From the NCBI GenBank assembly GCA_965371445.1, contig CBDUYN010000160.1:1-24116 (forward strand): a stretch of DNA of 24,116 nt, written 5' to 3'. A program made the position numbers and the translations under genes. Position 1 is the stretch's first letter, and each line of letters starts with the position of its first letter. This document shows positions 1-6,658 of this stretch, in pieces. The stretch is from DASWIG01 sp965371445. Its GTDB lineage: Bacteria; Acidobacteriota; Thermoanaerobaculia; Multivoradales; J023. The notes under the pieces were generated by a model. The model was not told the origin of the DNA and searched no databases. It saw only the letters and a list, made by a program, of their open reading frames with translations.

Positions 1-175
1 AGGCCCTTCCGATCTACCGGGAAATCGAGGCTCGCCTGGGCGAGGCCAACGTCCTGAAAGCGCTGGGCGATCTTTTCCTGCGCACCTCTCGGCTCGCGGA
101 GGCGGAGCGCTCCTACGGCGAGGCCCTTCCGATCTACCGGGAAATCGAGGCTCGCCTGGGCGAGGCCAACGTCCT
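1..175 (+). repeat. 120-bp period direct repeat encoding TPR units
   Basis: Bases 1-55 and 121-175 are identical. The 120-bp period equals 40 codons, one TPR-type unit. Because the window starts at base 1, the repeat may continue upstream. The identity at synonymous sites suggests recent duplication or gene conversion rather than protein-level selection alone. Confidence 0.9.
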
Positions 176-695
176 TCGGAGTTTGTGCTCTATTCATCTT
201 TCGCGGTCCGAGCCGGCTCTCGGCTTTGCCCGGTGTCTGGAGGCCCTCGCGCTCCATCGCGACATTGCGGATCGGCTGGGGGAAGGAGCGGATCATGGCG
301 AGCTCGCCCGAACCGCTCGCGCTGCGGGCCACCATCAGCGGGCAGCCGTATTGGGCGGAAAATCTCTGGACTTGGCCCGATCAGCGGGGAATCTCTTCAA
401 CGAAACACTGACCCTCAAGGACGTCATCACCTTCTTCCTCGACCTCGACGACACCGAGAACGCCGAAGCCGCCGCTCTCCTCGCCTGGCACGTCGGAGCT
501 CCGATCCAAGTCGACATCGGAGACGCCATCGCCCTCCTGAAACGGTCCCGCGACGGCTTCGACCCCACCGTCCCCCCGTCCGAGGACGACCTCCGCGCCG
601 CCGAGGAGCGTCTCCAGGCGGCCCTCCGCCGTCACGCTGAAGAGCTTGAAGCCCGCGGCGAGGACGTCTACAGCCCGCTCGGCTCGTCGGACTGA
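1..695 (+). CDS. TPR-repeat protein, C-terminal part (5' end outside window)
   Basis: The reading frame is open from the first base to TGA at 693-695, so the start lies upstream of the window. The visible 230 or so residues begin with at least two classic tetratricopeptide units (pattern EALPIYREIEARLGEANVL, then LGDLFLRTSRLAEAERSYG). More diverged helical repeats follow (LALHRDIADRLGEG, AAVLGGKSLDLARSAGN) and then a charged helical tail rich in Glu, Arg and Ala. TPR units form helix pairs that bind other proteins; the catalytic or sensor part, if any, would be upstream. Such long runs of near-identical TPRs occur in STAND ATPases and in kinase or regulator fusions, but nothing here decides which. 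The first repeats are nearly identical at DNA level, which points to recent duplication. The frame is certain, the family very likely, the function unknown. Confidence 0.85.
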   Translation, partial: ALPIYREIEARLGEANVLKALGDLFLRTSRLAEAERSYGEALPIYREIEARLGEANVLRSLCSIHLSRSEPALGFARCLEALALHRDIADRLGEGADHGELARTARAAGHHQRAAVLGGKSLDLARSAGNLFNETLTLKDVITFFLDLDDTENAEAAALLAWHVGAPIQVDIGDAIALLKRSRDGFDPTVPPSEDDLRAAEERLQAALRRHAEELEARGEDVYSPLGSSD

Positions 696-710
696 CGGAC
701 ACCTTCGCTG

Positions 711-719
711 TGCTAACGT
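711..719 (+). promoter_or_regulatory. candidate extended -10 promoter
   Basis: TGCTAACGT lies 38 bp upstream of the DUF1028 start codon. It matches the TGnTAnnnT pattern seen before several other genes in this window. No convincing -35 box is visible. Inference only. Confidence 0.4.
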
Positions 720-756
720 CGCCAAGTTCGTCCGCCACAGCAAGAAGGAGATGCCC

Positions 757-1740
757 ATGTTGACGACCCTTTGTCTCGCTACGATCCTTACCCCGGCGGG
801 CGTCGCGGCGACGCCCGACGTCCCCCTTCGTCCCGTCCACACCTACTCGATCGTCGCCCGGGACCCCGAGACCGGGGAGATGGGCGTCGCGGTCCAGTCG
901 CATTGGTTCTCGGTGGGCTCGATCGTCAGCTGGGCCGAGGCCGGCGTAGGGGCCGTCGCGACGCAGTCGTTCGTCGAGCCGTCCTACGGACCGCTCGGCC
1001 TCGCGCTGATGCGCGCCGGCAAGACCGCGCCCGAGGCCCTGAAGGCGCTGCTGGCCGCCGATGCCCATGGCAACGTGCGCCAGGTGGCCATGGTCGACCG
1101 GCACGGTAACGTCGCCGTCCACACGGGGGGAAGCTGCATCGCGGCGGCCGGGCACCAGACAGGCAAAGGCTACTCGGTGCAGGCCAACATGATGGAGAAA
1201 GACACCGTCTGGGGCGCCATGGCCAAGGCCTACGAGTCGACCGACGGCGACCTCGCTGAGCGGTTGATGGCCGCCATGGAGGCCGCCCAGGCCGAGGGCG
1301 GCGACATCCGCGGACGCCAGTCGGCGGCGATCCTCGTCGTCCCGGGCAAATCCGAGGGCGCGCCCTGGGCCGAGCGGGTGGTCGACCTGCGCATCGACGA
1401 CCACGCCGAGCCCCTCGTCGAGATGCGGCGCCTCCTGAAGGTCCACCGCGCCTACGCCCACATGAACGAGGGCGACGCCCACATGACCGAGGAGAACGTC
1501 GAAGCGGCGATGACCTCCTACGCCGCGGCGGCCGAGATGTACCCGGAGATGGTCGAGATCCGCTACTGGCAGGCCATCACCATGGCGTCGGCCGGCAAGG
1601 TCCGTGAATCGCTGCCGATCTTCCGCGAGGTCTTCGCCGCCGAGCCGCGCTGGCACACGTTGACGCCGCGCCTCGTCAAGGCCGGGCTCTTGCCGGACGA
1701 CCCGGAGCTTTTGAAGACGATCCTGTCGGCGCGGGAGTGA
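757..1740 (+). CDS. DUF1028 family protein with TPR-like C-terminus, probably exported
   Basis: The 327-residue protein begins with a short hydrophobic leader (MLTTLCLATILTPAGVAA) that looks like a weak signal peptide without a strong basic start. Residues about 25-235 match the DUF1028 family as I know it: HTYSIVARDPETGEMGVAVQ, WAEAGVGAVATQ, YGPLGLALMRAG, GRQSAAILVV and VDLRIDDHAEPL. DUF1028 is thought to have an Ntn-hydrolase-like fold; its substrate is not established. The last 90 or so residues (ENVEAAMTSYAAAAEMYP and following) look like one or two TPR units. Start choice: AAGGAG at 745-750 touches the in-frame ATG at 751 but lies 6 bases before ATG 757, so 757 is preferred. The frame stays open further upstream without coding character. 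It converges with livG across 64 bp. Confidence 0.85.
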   Translation: MLTTLCLATILTPAGVAATPDVPLRPVHTYSIVARDPETGEMGVAVQSHWFSVGSIVSWAEAGVGAVATQSFVEPSYGPLGLALMRAGKTAPEALKALLAADAHGNVRQVAMVDRHGNVAVHTGGSCIAAAGHQTGKGYSVQANMMEKDTVWGAMAKAYESTDGDLAERLMAAMEAAQAEGGDIRGRQSAAILVVPGKSEGAPWAERVVDLRIDDHAEPLVEMRRLLKVHRAYAHMNEGDAHMTEENVEAAMTSYAAAAEMYPEMVEIRYWQAITMASAGKVRESLPIFREVFAAEPRWHTLTPRLVKAGLLPDDPELLKTILSARE

Positions 1741-1804
1741 TCGCCCGGCGAATACAAGATCGCCCCGGCGCGGAGACCTCAATCGATCCGCGAAGCCAGG
1801 CCCT

Positions 1805-2593
1805 CTAATCCTCGTCGCCCTCGCCGAGGTAGGCCTCGACGACGTGGGGATCGGCGCGCACCTCCTCCGGCGTCCCCTCGGCGATTTTCTTGCCGAAGTC
1901 GAGGACGACGACCCGGTCGGAGATGTCCATGACGACGCCCATGTCGTGCTCGATCAGGACCGTCGTGACGCCGCGCTCCTCGTTGACGTCGAGGACGAAG
2001 CGCGCCATGTCCTCCTTTTCCTCGGCGTTCATCCCGGCCATCGGCTCGTCGAGGAGCAGCAGGTGGGGGTCCATGGCGAGGGCGCGACCGAGCTCGACGC
2101 GTTTCTGGAGGCCGTAGGCGAGGGTCCCGACGCTCTGGTGGCGGACGTTCTCGATTTCCAGGAAGTCGATCACCTCTTCGACGCGGCGCCGGTGGGCGAT
2201 CTCCTCGCGGCGTTGGGGTCCCCAGTAGAGGACCGAGGTGAAGACGTTGCCGCGCATGTGGACGTGGCGTCCGAGCATGAGGTTCTGGAGCACCGTCATG
2301 TGGCGGAAGAGCTCGATGTTCTGAAACGAGCGCGCCACCCCGAGCCGCGCGATCTGGTGCGGACGCGCCCGGCGCAGGTCGTGCTCGCGGCCCGCGGCGT
2401 CCTTCAAGATCATCCGCCCTCCCTGGGGACGGTAGAGGCCACTGATCGAGTTCAGGAGGCTCGTCTTGCCGGCGCCGTTGGGGCCGATGACGGCGAGGAT
2501 CTCGTGATCGCGGACCTCAAGGCTCACCTCGGCGAGGGCGGCGACGCCGCCGAAGTGAAGGTGGAGGTCGCGGATGTCCAGGAGGGTTCCCAT
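1805..2593 (-). CDS. livG: branched-chain amino acid type ABC transporter ATP-binding protein (LivG-like)
   Basis: The 262-residue protein has the full ABC ATPase set. Walker A is GPNGAGKTS, the signature region is LAYGLQKRVELGRAL (a LivG-type variant of LSGGQ), Walker B is LLLLDEP and the switch histidine is in IEHDMG. Features typical of the LivG/LptB group are FGGVAAL near the start, ARSFQNIELFRHMTVLQNLM and a long insert around YWGPQRREEIAHRR. LivG normally works with LivF, the permeases LivH and LivM and a periplasmic binding protein. None of these is in the window, so this copy stands alone here. The open frame extends far upstream but that part has no coding character; homology begins at ATG 2593. 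I see no good Shine-Dalgarno site, but a TGTTACAGT promoter lies 25 bp upstream. Confidence 0.88.
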   Translation of the reverse strand: MGTLLDIRDLHLHFGGVAALAEVSLEVRDHEILAVIGPNGAGKTSLLNSISGLYRPQGGRMILKDAAGREHDLRRARPHQIARLGVARSFQNIELFRHMTVLQNLMLGRHVHMRGNVFTSVLYWGPQRREEIAHRRRVEEVIDFLEIENVRHQSVGTLAYGLQKRVELGRALAMDPHLLLLDEPMAGMNAEEKEDMARFVLDVNEERGVTTVLIEHDMGVVMDISDRVVVLDFGKKIAEGTPEEVRADPHVVEAYLGEGDED

Positions 2594-2618
2594 GGTCGGT
2601 GCGGGAGAGATTGGGTGG

Positions 2619-2627
2619 ACTGTAACA
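2619..2627 (-). promoter_or_regulatory. candidate extended -10 promoter of livG
   Basis: Read on the minus strand this is TGTTACAGT, matching TGnTAnnnT, with its 3' edge 25 bp upstream of the livG start codon. No clear -35 box. Confidence 0.4.
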
Positions 2628-2638
2628 CTTTCTTCTGA

Positions 2639-2782
2639 GGCCGCTTTAGCCGTCTTCCTCGTCCATAGCACGGGCCTTGAGGCCCGTCGCGGACACGGCG
2701 CGAGGCACGACGGTTTGGGGCTGGCGACCTCCGCAACGGGCCTCAAGGCCCGTGCTATGGGCTGGAAAGACGGCTGAAGCCG
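2639..2782 (-). repeat. palindromic intergenic repeat, copy A
   Basis: Bases 2663-2687 and 2736-2760 are perfect reverse complements (25 bp each) around a 48-base centre. Short extra hairpins lie outside (near GCCGCTTTAGC and CGGCTGAAGCCG). The central part is not symmetric, so the element has an orientation; the reverse strand of this copy aligns with the forward strand of 15227-15375. It sits between divergent livG and the formate dehydrogenase gene and ends about 18 bp before the dehydrogenase's likely -10 box. REP-like or MITE-like; no transposase or RAYT gene is visible. Confidence 0.88.
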
Positions 2783-2799
2783 CCTCCCGGAAGGAGCCG

Positions 2800-2808
2800 T
2801 GCTAAGAT
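2800..2808 (+). promoter_or_regulatory. candidate extended -10 promoter of the formate dehydrogenase gene
   Basis: TGCTAAGAT lies 47 bp upstream of ATG 2856. It matches the TGnTAnnnT pattern and is the best promoter-like sequence between the palindromic repeat and the gene. Confidence 0.45.
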
Positions 2809-2855
2809 AGCGCGTTGAACCGAGACCGCGGACCCAAGGCGAGCAGGAGAGCAAG

Positions 2856-5720
2856 ATGGACGACCAGCAGTACACGATGAAGCTCAACGGAGAGACGGTC
2901 GGCTTCGAGCCCGGGGAAACGATCCTCCAGGTGGCCGAGCGCCAGGGCTGCGAGATCCCGACCCTCTGCCACGACCCGCGCCTCGACCCCGCCGGGGTGT
3001 GCCGCACCTGCCTGGTCGAGATCGACGGCTGGCGCCGCCTCGCCCCCTCCTGCGCCACCCTCGCCGAGCCCGGCATGAGCGTGGCCTCGGAGAACGAGCG
3101 CATCGACCGCCACCGCCGGACGCTCCTCTCCCTCTACATGACCGACCACCCCCAGGAACGGGAGACCTCCGAGCGCGGCGCCCCCGACCAGCTCTTCGAC
3201 ATGGCGTCGCGCTACGGCGCCGAGGGCGACTGGGGCTCGATGACGACGGTCCGCGAGGCGCGCCACGAGGACCGCAACCCCTACATCCAGTTCAACCCCG
3301 AGACCTGCATCGTCTGCGAACGGTGCGTGCGCTACTGCGACGAGGTCGAGGGCGTTTCGGCCATCACGCTCTCCGGACGCGGCTCGAAGACCACCATCTC
3401 GACCGTCGACGAGCTCTCGCTCCTCGACACCACCTGCGAGATGTGCGGCGGCTGCATCGATGTCTGCCCGACGGGGGCGATGGCCGAGAAGATGCCGCTT
3501 GTCCGGATGAAAAAACCCGAGCGCGAGCTCGAGAAGGTGCGCACGACCTGCAACTTCTGCGGCGTCGGCTGCCAGCTCGACTTGAACGTCGACCGCGCGG
3601 CGCGCGGCGGTGCCGGCGAGATCGTCAAGGTCACGAACCCGCCGCCCGGCACGACGACGAACGACGGCAACCTCTGCGTGAAGGGCCGCTTCGCCTACGA
3701 CTTCGTCCACCACGAGGAGAGGATCACGACACCGCTCATCCGCGGCGAGGACGGCGAGCTCCATCCGGCGAGCTGGGAGGAGGCCTTGAGCCGGGCGTCG
3801 GAGGGCCTCCTGAGCGTCAAGGAGCGTCACGGCGTCGACAGCCTCGGCTTCATCAGCTCGTCGCGCTGCACCATGGAGGAGAACTACCTGGTGCAGAAGA
3901 TGGCGCGGGCGGTTTTCGGCACCCACAACGTCCATCAATGTGCCGCGACGTGACACGCCCCGACGGTGGCGGGTCTCGTCACCACCTTCGGCGCCGGCGC
4001 GATGACCAACTCGATCGGTGAGATTCGCGACGCGGACTTGCTTTTCGTCACCGGCTCGAACACGAGCGAAGCGCATCCGATCATCGCCATGGAGATGAAG
4101 CAGGCGGTACGCCGCGGCGCGACGCTGGTCGTCGCCGATCCGCGGGCCATCTGGATGACCTCGATCGCCGAGAGGCACCTCCAGCTCAAACCCGGCACCG
4201 ACGTCTGGCTTCTAAACGCCATCGCCCACGTCATCGTGACCGAGGACCTCGTCGACCACGACTTCATCCGCGACCACACGGAGCATTTCGCCTCGGTCCG
4301 CGAAACCGTGTTGCGCTACACGCCTGAGGAGGCGGAGCGGGTCACCGGTGTGGCGGCCGAGGACATCCGCTGGGCGGCGCGCAAGTACGCCACGACGGAG
4401 AAAGCCGGCATCTACTACACCCTGGGGATCACCGAGCACTCCCACGGCACCGACAACGTCTACTGCCTCGCCAACCTCGTGCTGATGACCGGCCACCTCG
4501 GCAAGCCCTCGGCGGGCATGAACCCGTTGCGCGGCCAGAACAACGTCCAGGGGGCCAACGACGCCGGGGCCACGCCGGTTTTCTACCCCGGCTACCAGAG
4601 CGTCAGCGACCCCGAGGCGCGGGCCAAGTACGAGAAATCCTGGGGCGTCAAGCTCCCCGCCGAGCCGGGGATGAACTTGAACGTGATGATCAAGGCGGCC
4701 GGCAAGAAGATGAAGGGCTTTTTCGTCATGGGCGAGGACATCGTGCTCTCCGAGCCCAACGTCAGGAAGCTCGAGGAGGGGTTGAACGACGTCGAGTTCC
4801 TCGTCGTCCAGGAGCCCTTTCCCAACGAGACGATGCGCTTTGCCGACGTCGTATTTCCGGCCGCGGTCTTCGCCGAAAAAGAAGGGACGTTCACCAACTC
4901 CGAGCGCCGGGTGCAGCGGGTCAGAAAAGCCGTCGAGCCGCCGGGCGAGGCGCGTGCCGACTGGGAGATCCTCGTCGACCTCGCCAACGCCTGCGGCGGC
5001 GACTGGTCTTTCGACGGGCCGGCCGAGATCTACGCCGAGATGGTCCGTGACACGCCGAAGATGGCCGGCATCAGCCACCAACGGATCGACGAGGAGGTCC
5101 ATCGCGGGCTGACCGGGATCCAGTGGCCCTGCCCCGATCCGAGCCACCCTGGCACGAAGTACCTCCACGAAGGCAGGGTGCTGCGCGGACGGGGCCTTTT
5201 CCAGGCGGTGGAGTATCGTCCGTCGGCGGAGCTCGCCGACGAGGACTACGGCCTGGTCCTCTCGACGGGCCGCACGCTCTACCACTACAACGCCGCGACC
5301 CAGACGCGGCGCGAGTCGGGTCTGGCCGAAAAACAGCCCGAGGCTTTTGTCGAGATCCATCCGCGCGACGCGGGGAAACGCGGCATCGAGCACGGCGACC
5401 GGGTCGAGGTCTCGACGCGTCGCGGCGCGGTCGAGCTGCGGGCGATCCTCTCGCGCCAGGTGCGCCGGGGCTGCATCTGGATGCCGCTCCACTTCGCCGA
5501 GGCGAGGGCCAACCTCCTGACCAACGACGCCGGCGACGTCGTCACCGGGACGGCGGAGTACAAGGTCTGTGCGGCCGAGGTTACGAAGGTACGCTCGCAC
5601 GGCGACGGCGTCCGGGTCTTTCCGGGGTCCTACTACCACGAGCAGGGTCCGGGACCGGGGGAGGTCCGGGAGGCGGGAGAAGTGGAGGAGGCCGTTGAGG
5701 AAGTGTTGGTGGGCGTCTAG
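2856..5720 (+). CDS. fdhF: selenocysteine-containing formate dehydrogenase alpha subunit, NuoG-like N-terminus
   Basis: This is one gene of 954 residues read through TGA 3951-3953 as selenocysteine 366. Residues 1-80 are a 2Fe-2S ferredoxin domain (Cys38, 49, 52, 66). Two 4Fe-4S clusters follow (Cys151/154/157/161 and Cys194/197/200/204), then the 4Fe-4S site of the molybdopterin domain (Cys232/235/239/274). The C-terminal domain binds the bis-MGD cofactor (AEYKVCAAEV near the end). Around the TGA the protein reads HNVHQCAAT-U-HAPTVAGL, aligning with the E. coli FdhF site CARV-U-HGPSVAGL including the following histidine. The enzyme interconverts formate and CO2, passing electrons along the clusters to a partner. 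No beta/NADH subunit, accessory fdhD, or selA/B/C/D gene is in the window. The ATG follows AGGAG by a normal distance. If TGA were a stop, the cofactor domain would be cut in two; coding character continues unbroken on both sides. Confidence 0.9.
3951..3983 (+). promoter_or_regulatory. UGA selenocysteine codon with bacterial SECIS-like hairpin
   Basis: Eleven bases after TGA 3951-3953, GGTGGCG (3965-3971) pairs with CGTCACC (3977-3983), with one G-U pair, around the loop GGTCT. E. coli fdhF, from memory, has the same 11-base spacing and a GGUCU apical loop recognised by SelB. This is the expected recoding signal, inside the coding sequence. Confidence 0.85.
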
Positions 5721-5743
5721 GTGGCTCCCCTCCGATTCCGGCG

Positions 5744-5752
5744 TGGTAGGAT
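5744..5752 (+). promoter_or_regulatory. candidate extended -10 promoter of the TA/NACHT cluster
   Basis: TGGTAGGAT lies 49 bp upstream of ATG 5802, in the 81-bp gap after the formate dehydrogenase stop. It could drive the antitoxin, toxin and possibly the large NACHT gene. No terminator for the dehydrogenase transcript is obvious in the gap. Confidence 0.4.
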
Positions 5753-5801
5753 TGTTGTCTGGCAATGCCGCCCGTGAAGTGGCCTACGGAGAACTCCGAC
5801 C

Positions 5802-6131
5802 ATGACGATAGTGCTCCCCACAGACCTTGAAGACCAGGTCTCCGTGCTTGCGGAGTCCGGTACCTACGAAAGCCCCACCGCCATCGTCAAGGATGCGCTT
5901 CGCACCCTGTTTGCGGCCCGACCGGATCTGCGCGAGACCATCGCCTGCCTCCAGTACCAGAGAGGCGGGTTTTCGCTGGGCCGGGCGGCTGAGTGGAGCG
6001 GTCTTTCAATCGAGGCCATGAAGGAGGCTCTGGCACGCCGTGGCATCTCGCGCCAGGCACCTGAGTCGGCCGACGAGACAGCGGCCATGGCTCGCCGAAG
6101 CATGGAGCGAGCGGGACGACTTCCGGCGTGA
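5802..6131 (+). CDS. UPF0175-like antitoxin
   Basis: The 109-residue protein resembles the UPF0175 family of small DNA-binding antitoxins paired with PIN toxins. Residues 1-45 (TIVLPTDLEDQVSVLAESG, then ATAIVKDALRTLF-like text) look like a ribbon-helix-helix or VapB-like start. Residues 48-85 contain the family core: a Tyr-Gln-Arg-Gly segment, FSLGRAAEWSGLS, and a helix ending in ARRGI, which is helix-turn-helix-like. The gene overlaps the next one by 4 bp (GTGA at 6128-6131), implying translational coupling. Expected role: bind and neutralise the PIN protein and repress its own promoter. GGAGA precedes the ATG. The family call is from motif memory. Confidence 0.75.
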   Translation: MTIVLPTDLEDQVSVLAESGTYESPTAIVKDALRTLFAARPDLRETIACLQYQRGGFSLGRAAEWSGLSIEAMKEALARRGISRQAPESADETAAMARRSMERAGRLPA

Positions 6132-6622
6132 GCCAGATGGTCCTCCTGGACACCGACTTTTTGAGCGCTTTTCTGAAAATCGAGCGCTTGGAGCTCGCCC
6201 GTGACTTCTACGGCGTCGATGATCTGGCCGTTCCGCTGGCTGTATATCAAGAAGTCTCGGCTACCGACCTCATTGAAACGTTGGCGAGATTGCCATGGAT
6301 CACCGTCTGCTCGCCGGACCCAGCGCGGTATGAGAGTCTCCTGGCCAGGCCAGATCTTGATCATCTGGGAAGCGGCGAGTTGCAGGCGATCGCTATCGCT
6401 CTCGTGCAAGGGCAGGGAGCGATTCTACTGACGAATGACAACGGGGCGCGGAATACGGCATCGGCGCTCGGTATCGAGGTCGTTAACATTCCGGCGTTCC
6501 TGTTGGGCTGTAAGACGACGAGTTTTCTCAGCCGGATACAAGTAGCCGACATCGTCGTTGCCTTGGAACAGAAAGATCATTACGGCTTTCGCTCTGAGAT
6601 CCGGGATCTTCTCCTGCGGTAG
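6128..6622 (+). CDS. PIN-domain toxin (DUF3368/VapC-like nuclease)
   Basis: The 164-residue protein starts at GTG 6128, overlapping the antitoxin stop; ATG 6137 (residue 4) is an alternative start. PIN acidic residues are visible: Asp8 and Asp10 in VLLDTDFL, Glu43 in AVYQEVSA, Glu in the LGSGELQAIAIAL segment, and Asp in LLTNDNGARNTAS. The second half (LGSGELQAIAIA, then the GIEVVNIPAFLLGC tail) is characteristic of the DUF3368-type PIN proteins that pair with UPF0175 antitoxins. Such toxins cut RNA with Mg2+. The gene ends 36 bp before the metallophosphoesterase-NACHT gene on the same strand, so the module may be co-expressed with it. Confidence 0.8.
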   Translation: MSQMVLLDTDFLSAFLKIERLELARDFYGVDDLAVPLAVYQEVSATDLIETLARLPWITVCSPDPARYESLLARPDLDHLGSGELQAIAIALVQGQGAILLTNDNGARNTASALGIEVVNIPAFLLGCKTTSFLSRIQVADIVVALEQKDHYGFRSEIRDLLLR

Positions 6623-6642
6623 GGCAGATGCTGTCGGCCCGC

Positions 6643-6648
6643 TATACT
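6643..6648 (+). promoter_or_regulatory. possible -10 box just before the NACHT gene
   Basis: TATACT ends 10 bp before ATG 6659. If used, the transcript would be leaderless or nearly so and would omit the AAGGG at 6650-6654. The alternative is co-transcription from the toxin-antitoxin genes with that AAGGG as ribosome binding site. Confidence 0.3.
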
Positions 6649-6658
6649 CAAGGGCCAA

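Noticed and set aside
427..1782. Long minus-strand open frame (451 codons) opposite the DUF1028 gene
   Set aside because: Antisense shadow of GC-rich coding DNA; Arg/Gly/Leu-rich text without motifs or ribosome binding site. The same applies to 2802-4178, 4212-5765, 6425-7831 and 7997-9349.
2594..3103. Upstream extension of the livG frame
   Set aside because: Runs through the palindromic repeat and the start of the formate dehydrogenase gene on the other strand; ABC homology begins only at ATG 2593.
3951..3965. Formate dehydrogenase split into two genes or a nonsense pseudogene
   Set aside because: TGA is exactly at the selenocysteine position with a SECIS-like hairpin and unbroken homology in the same frame; no frameshift is needed.
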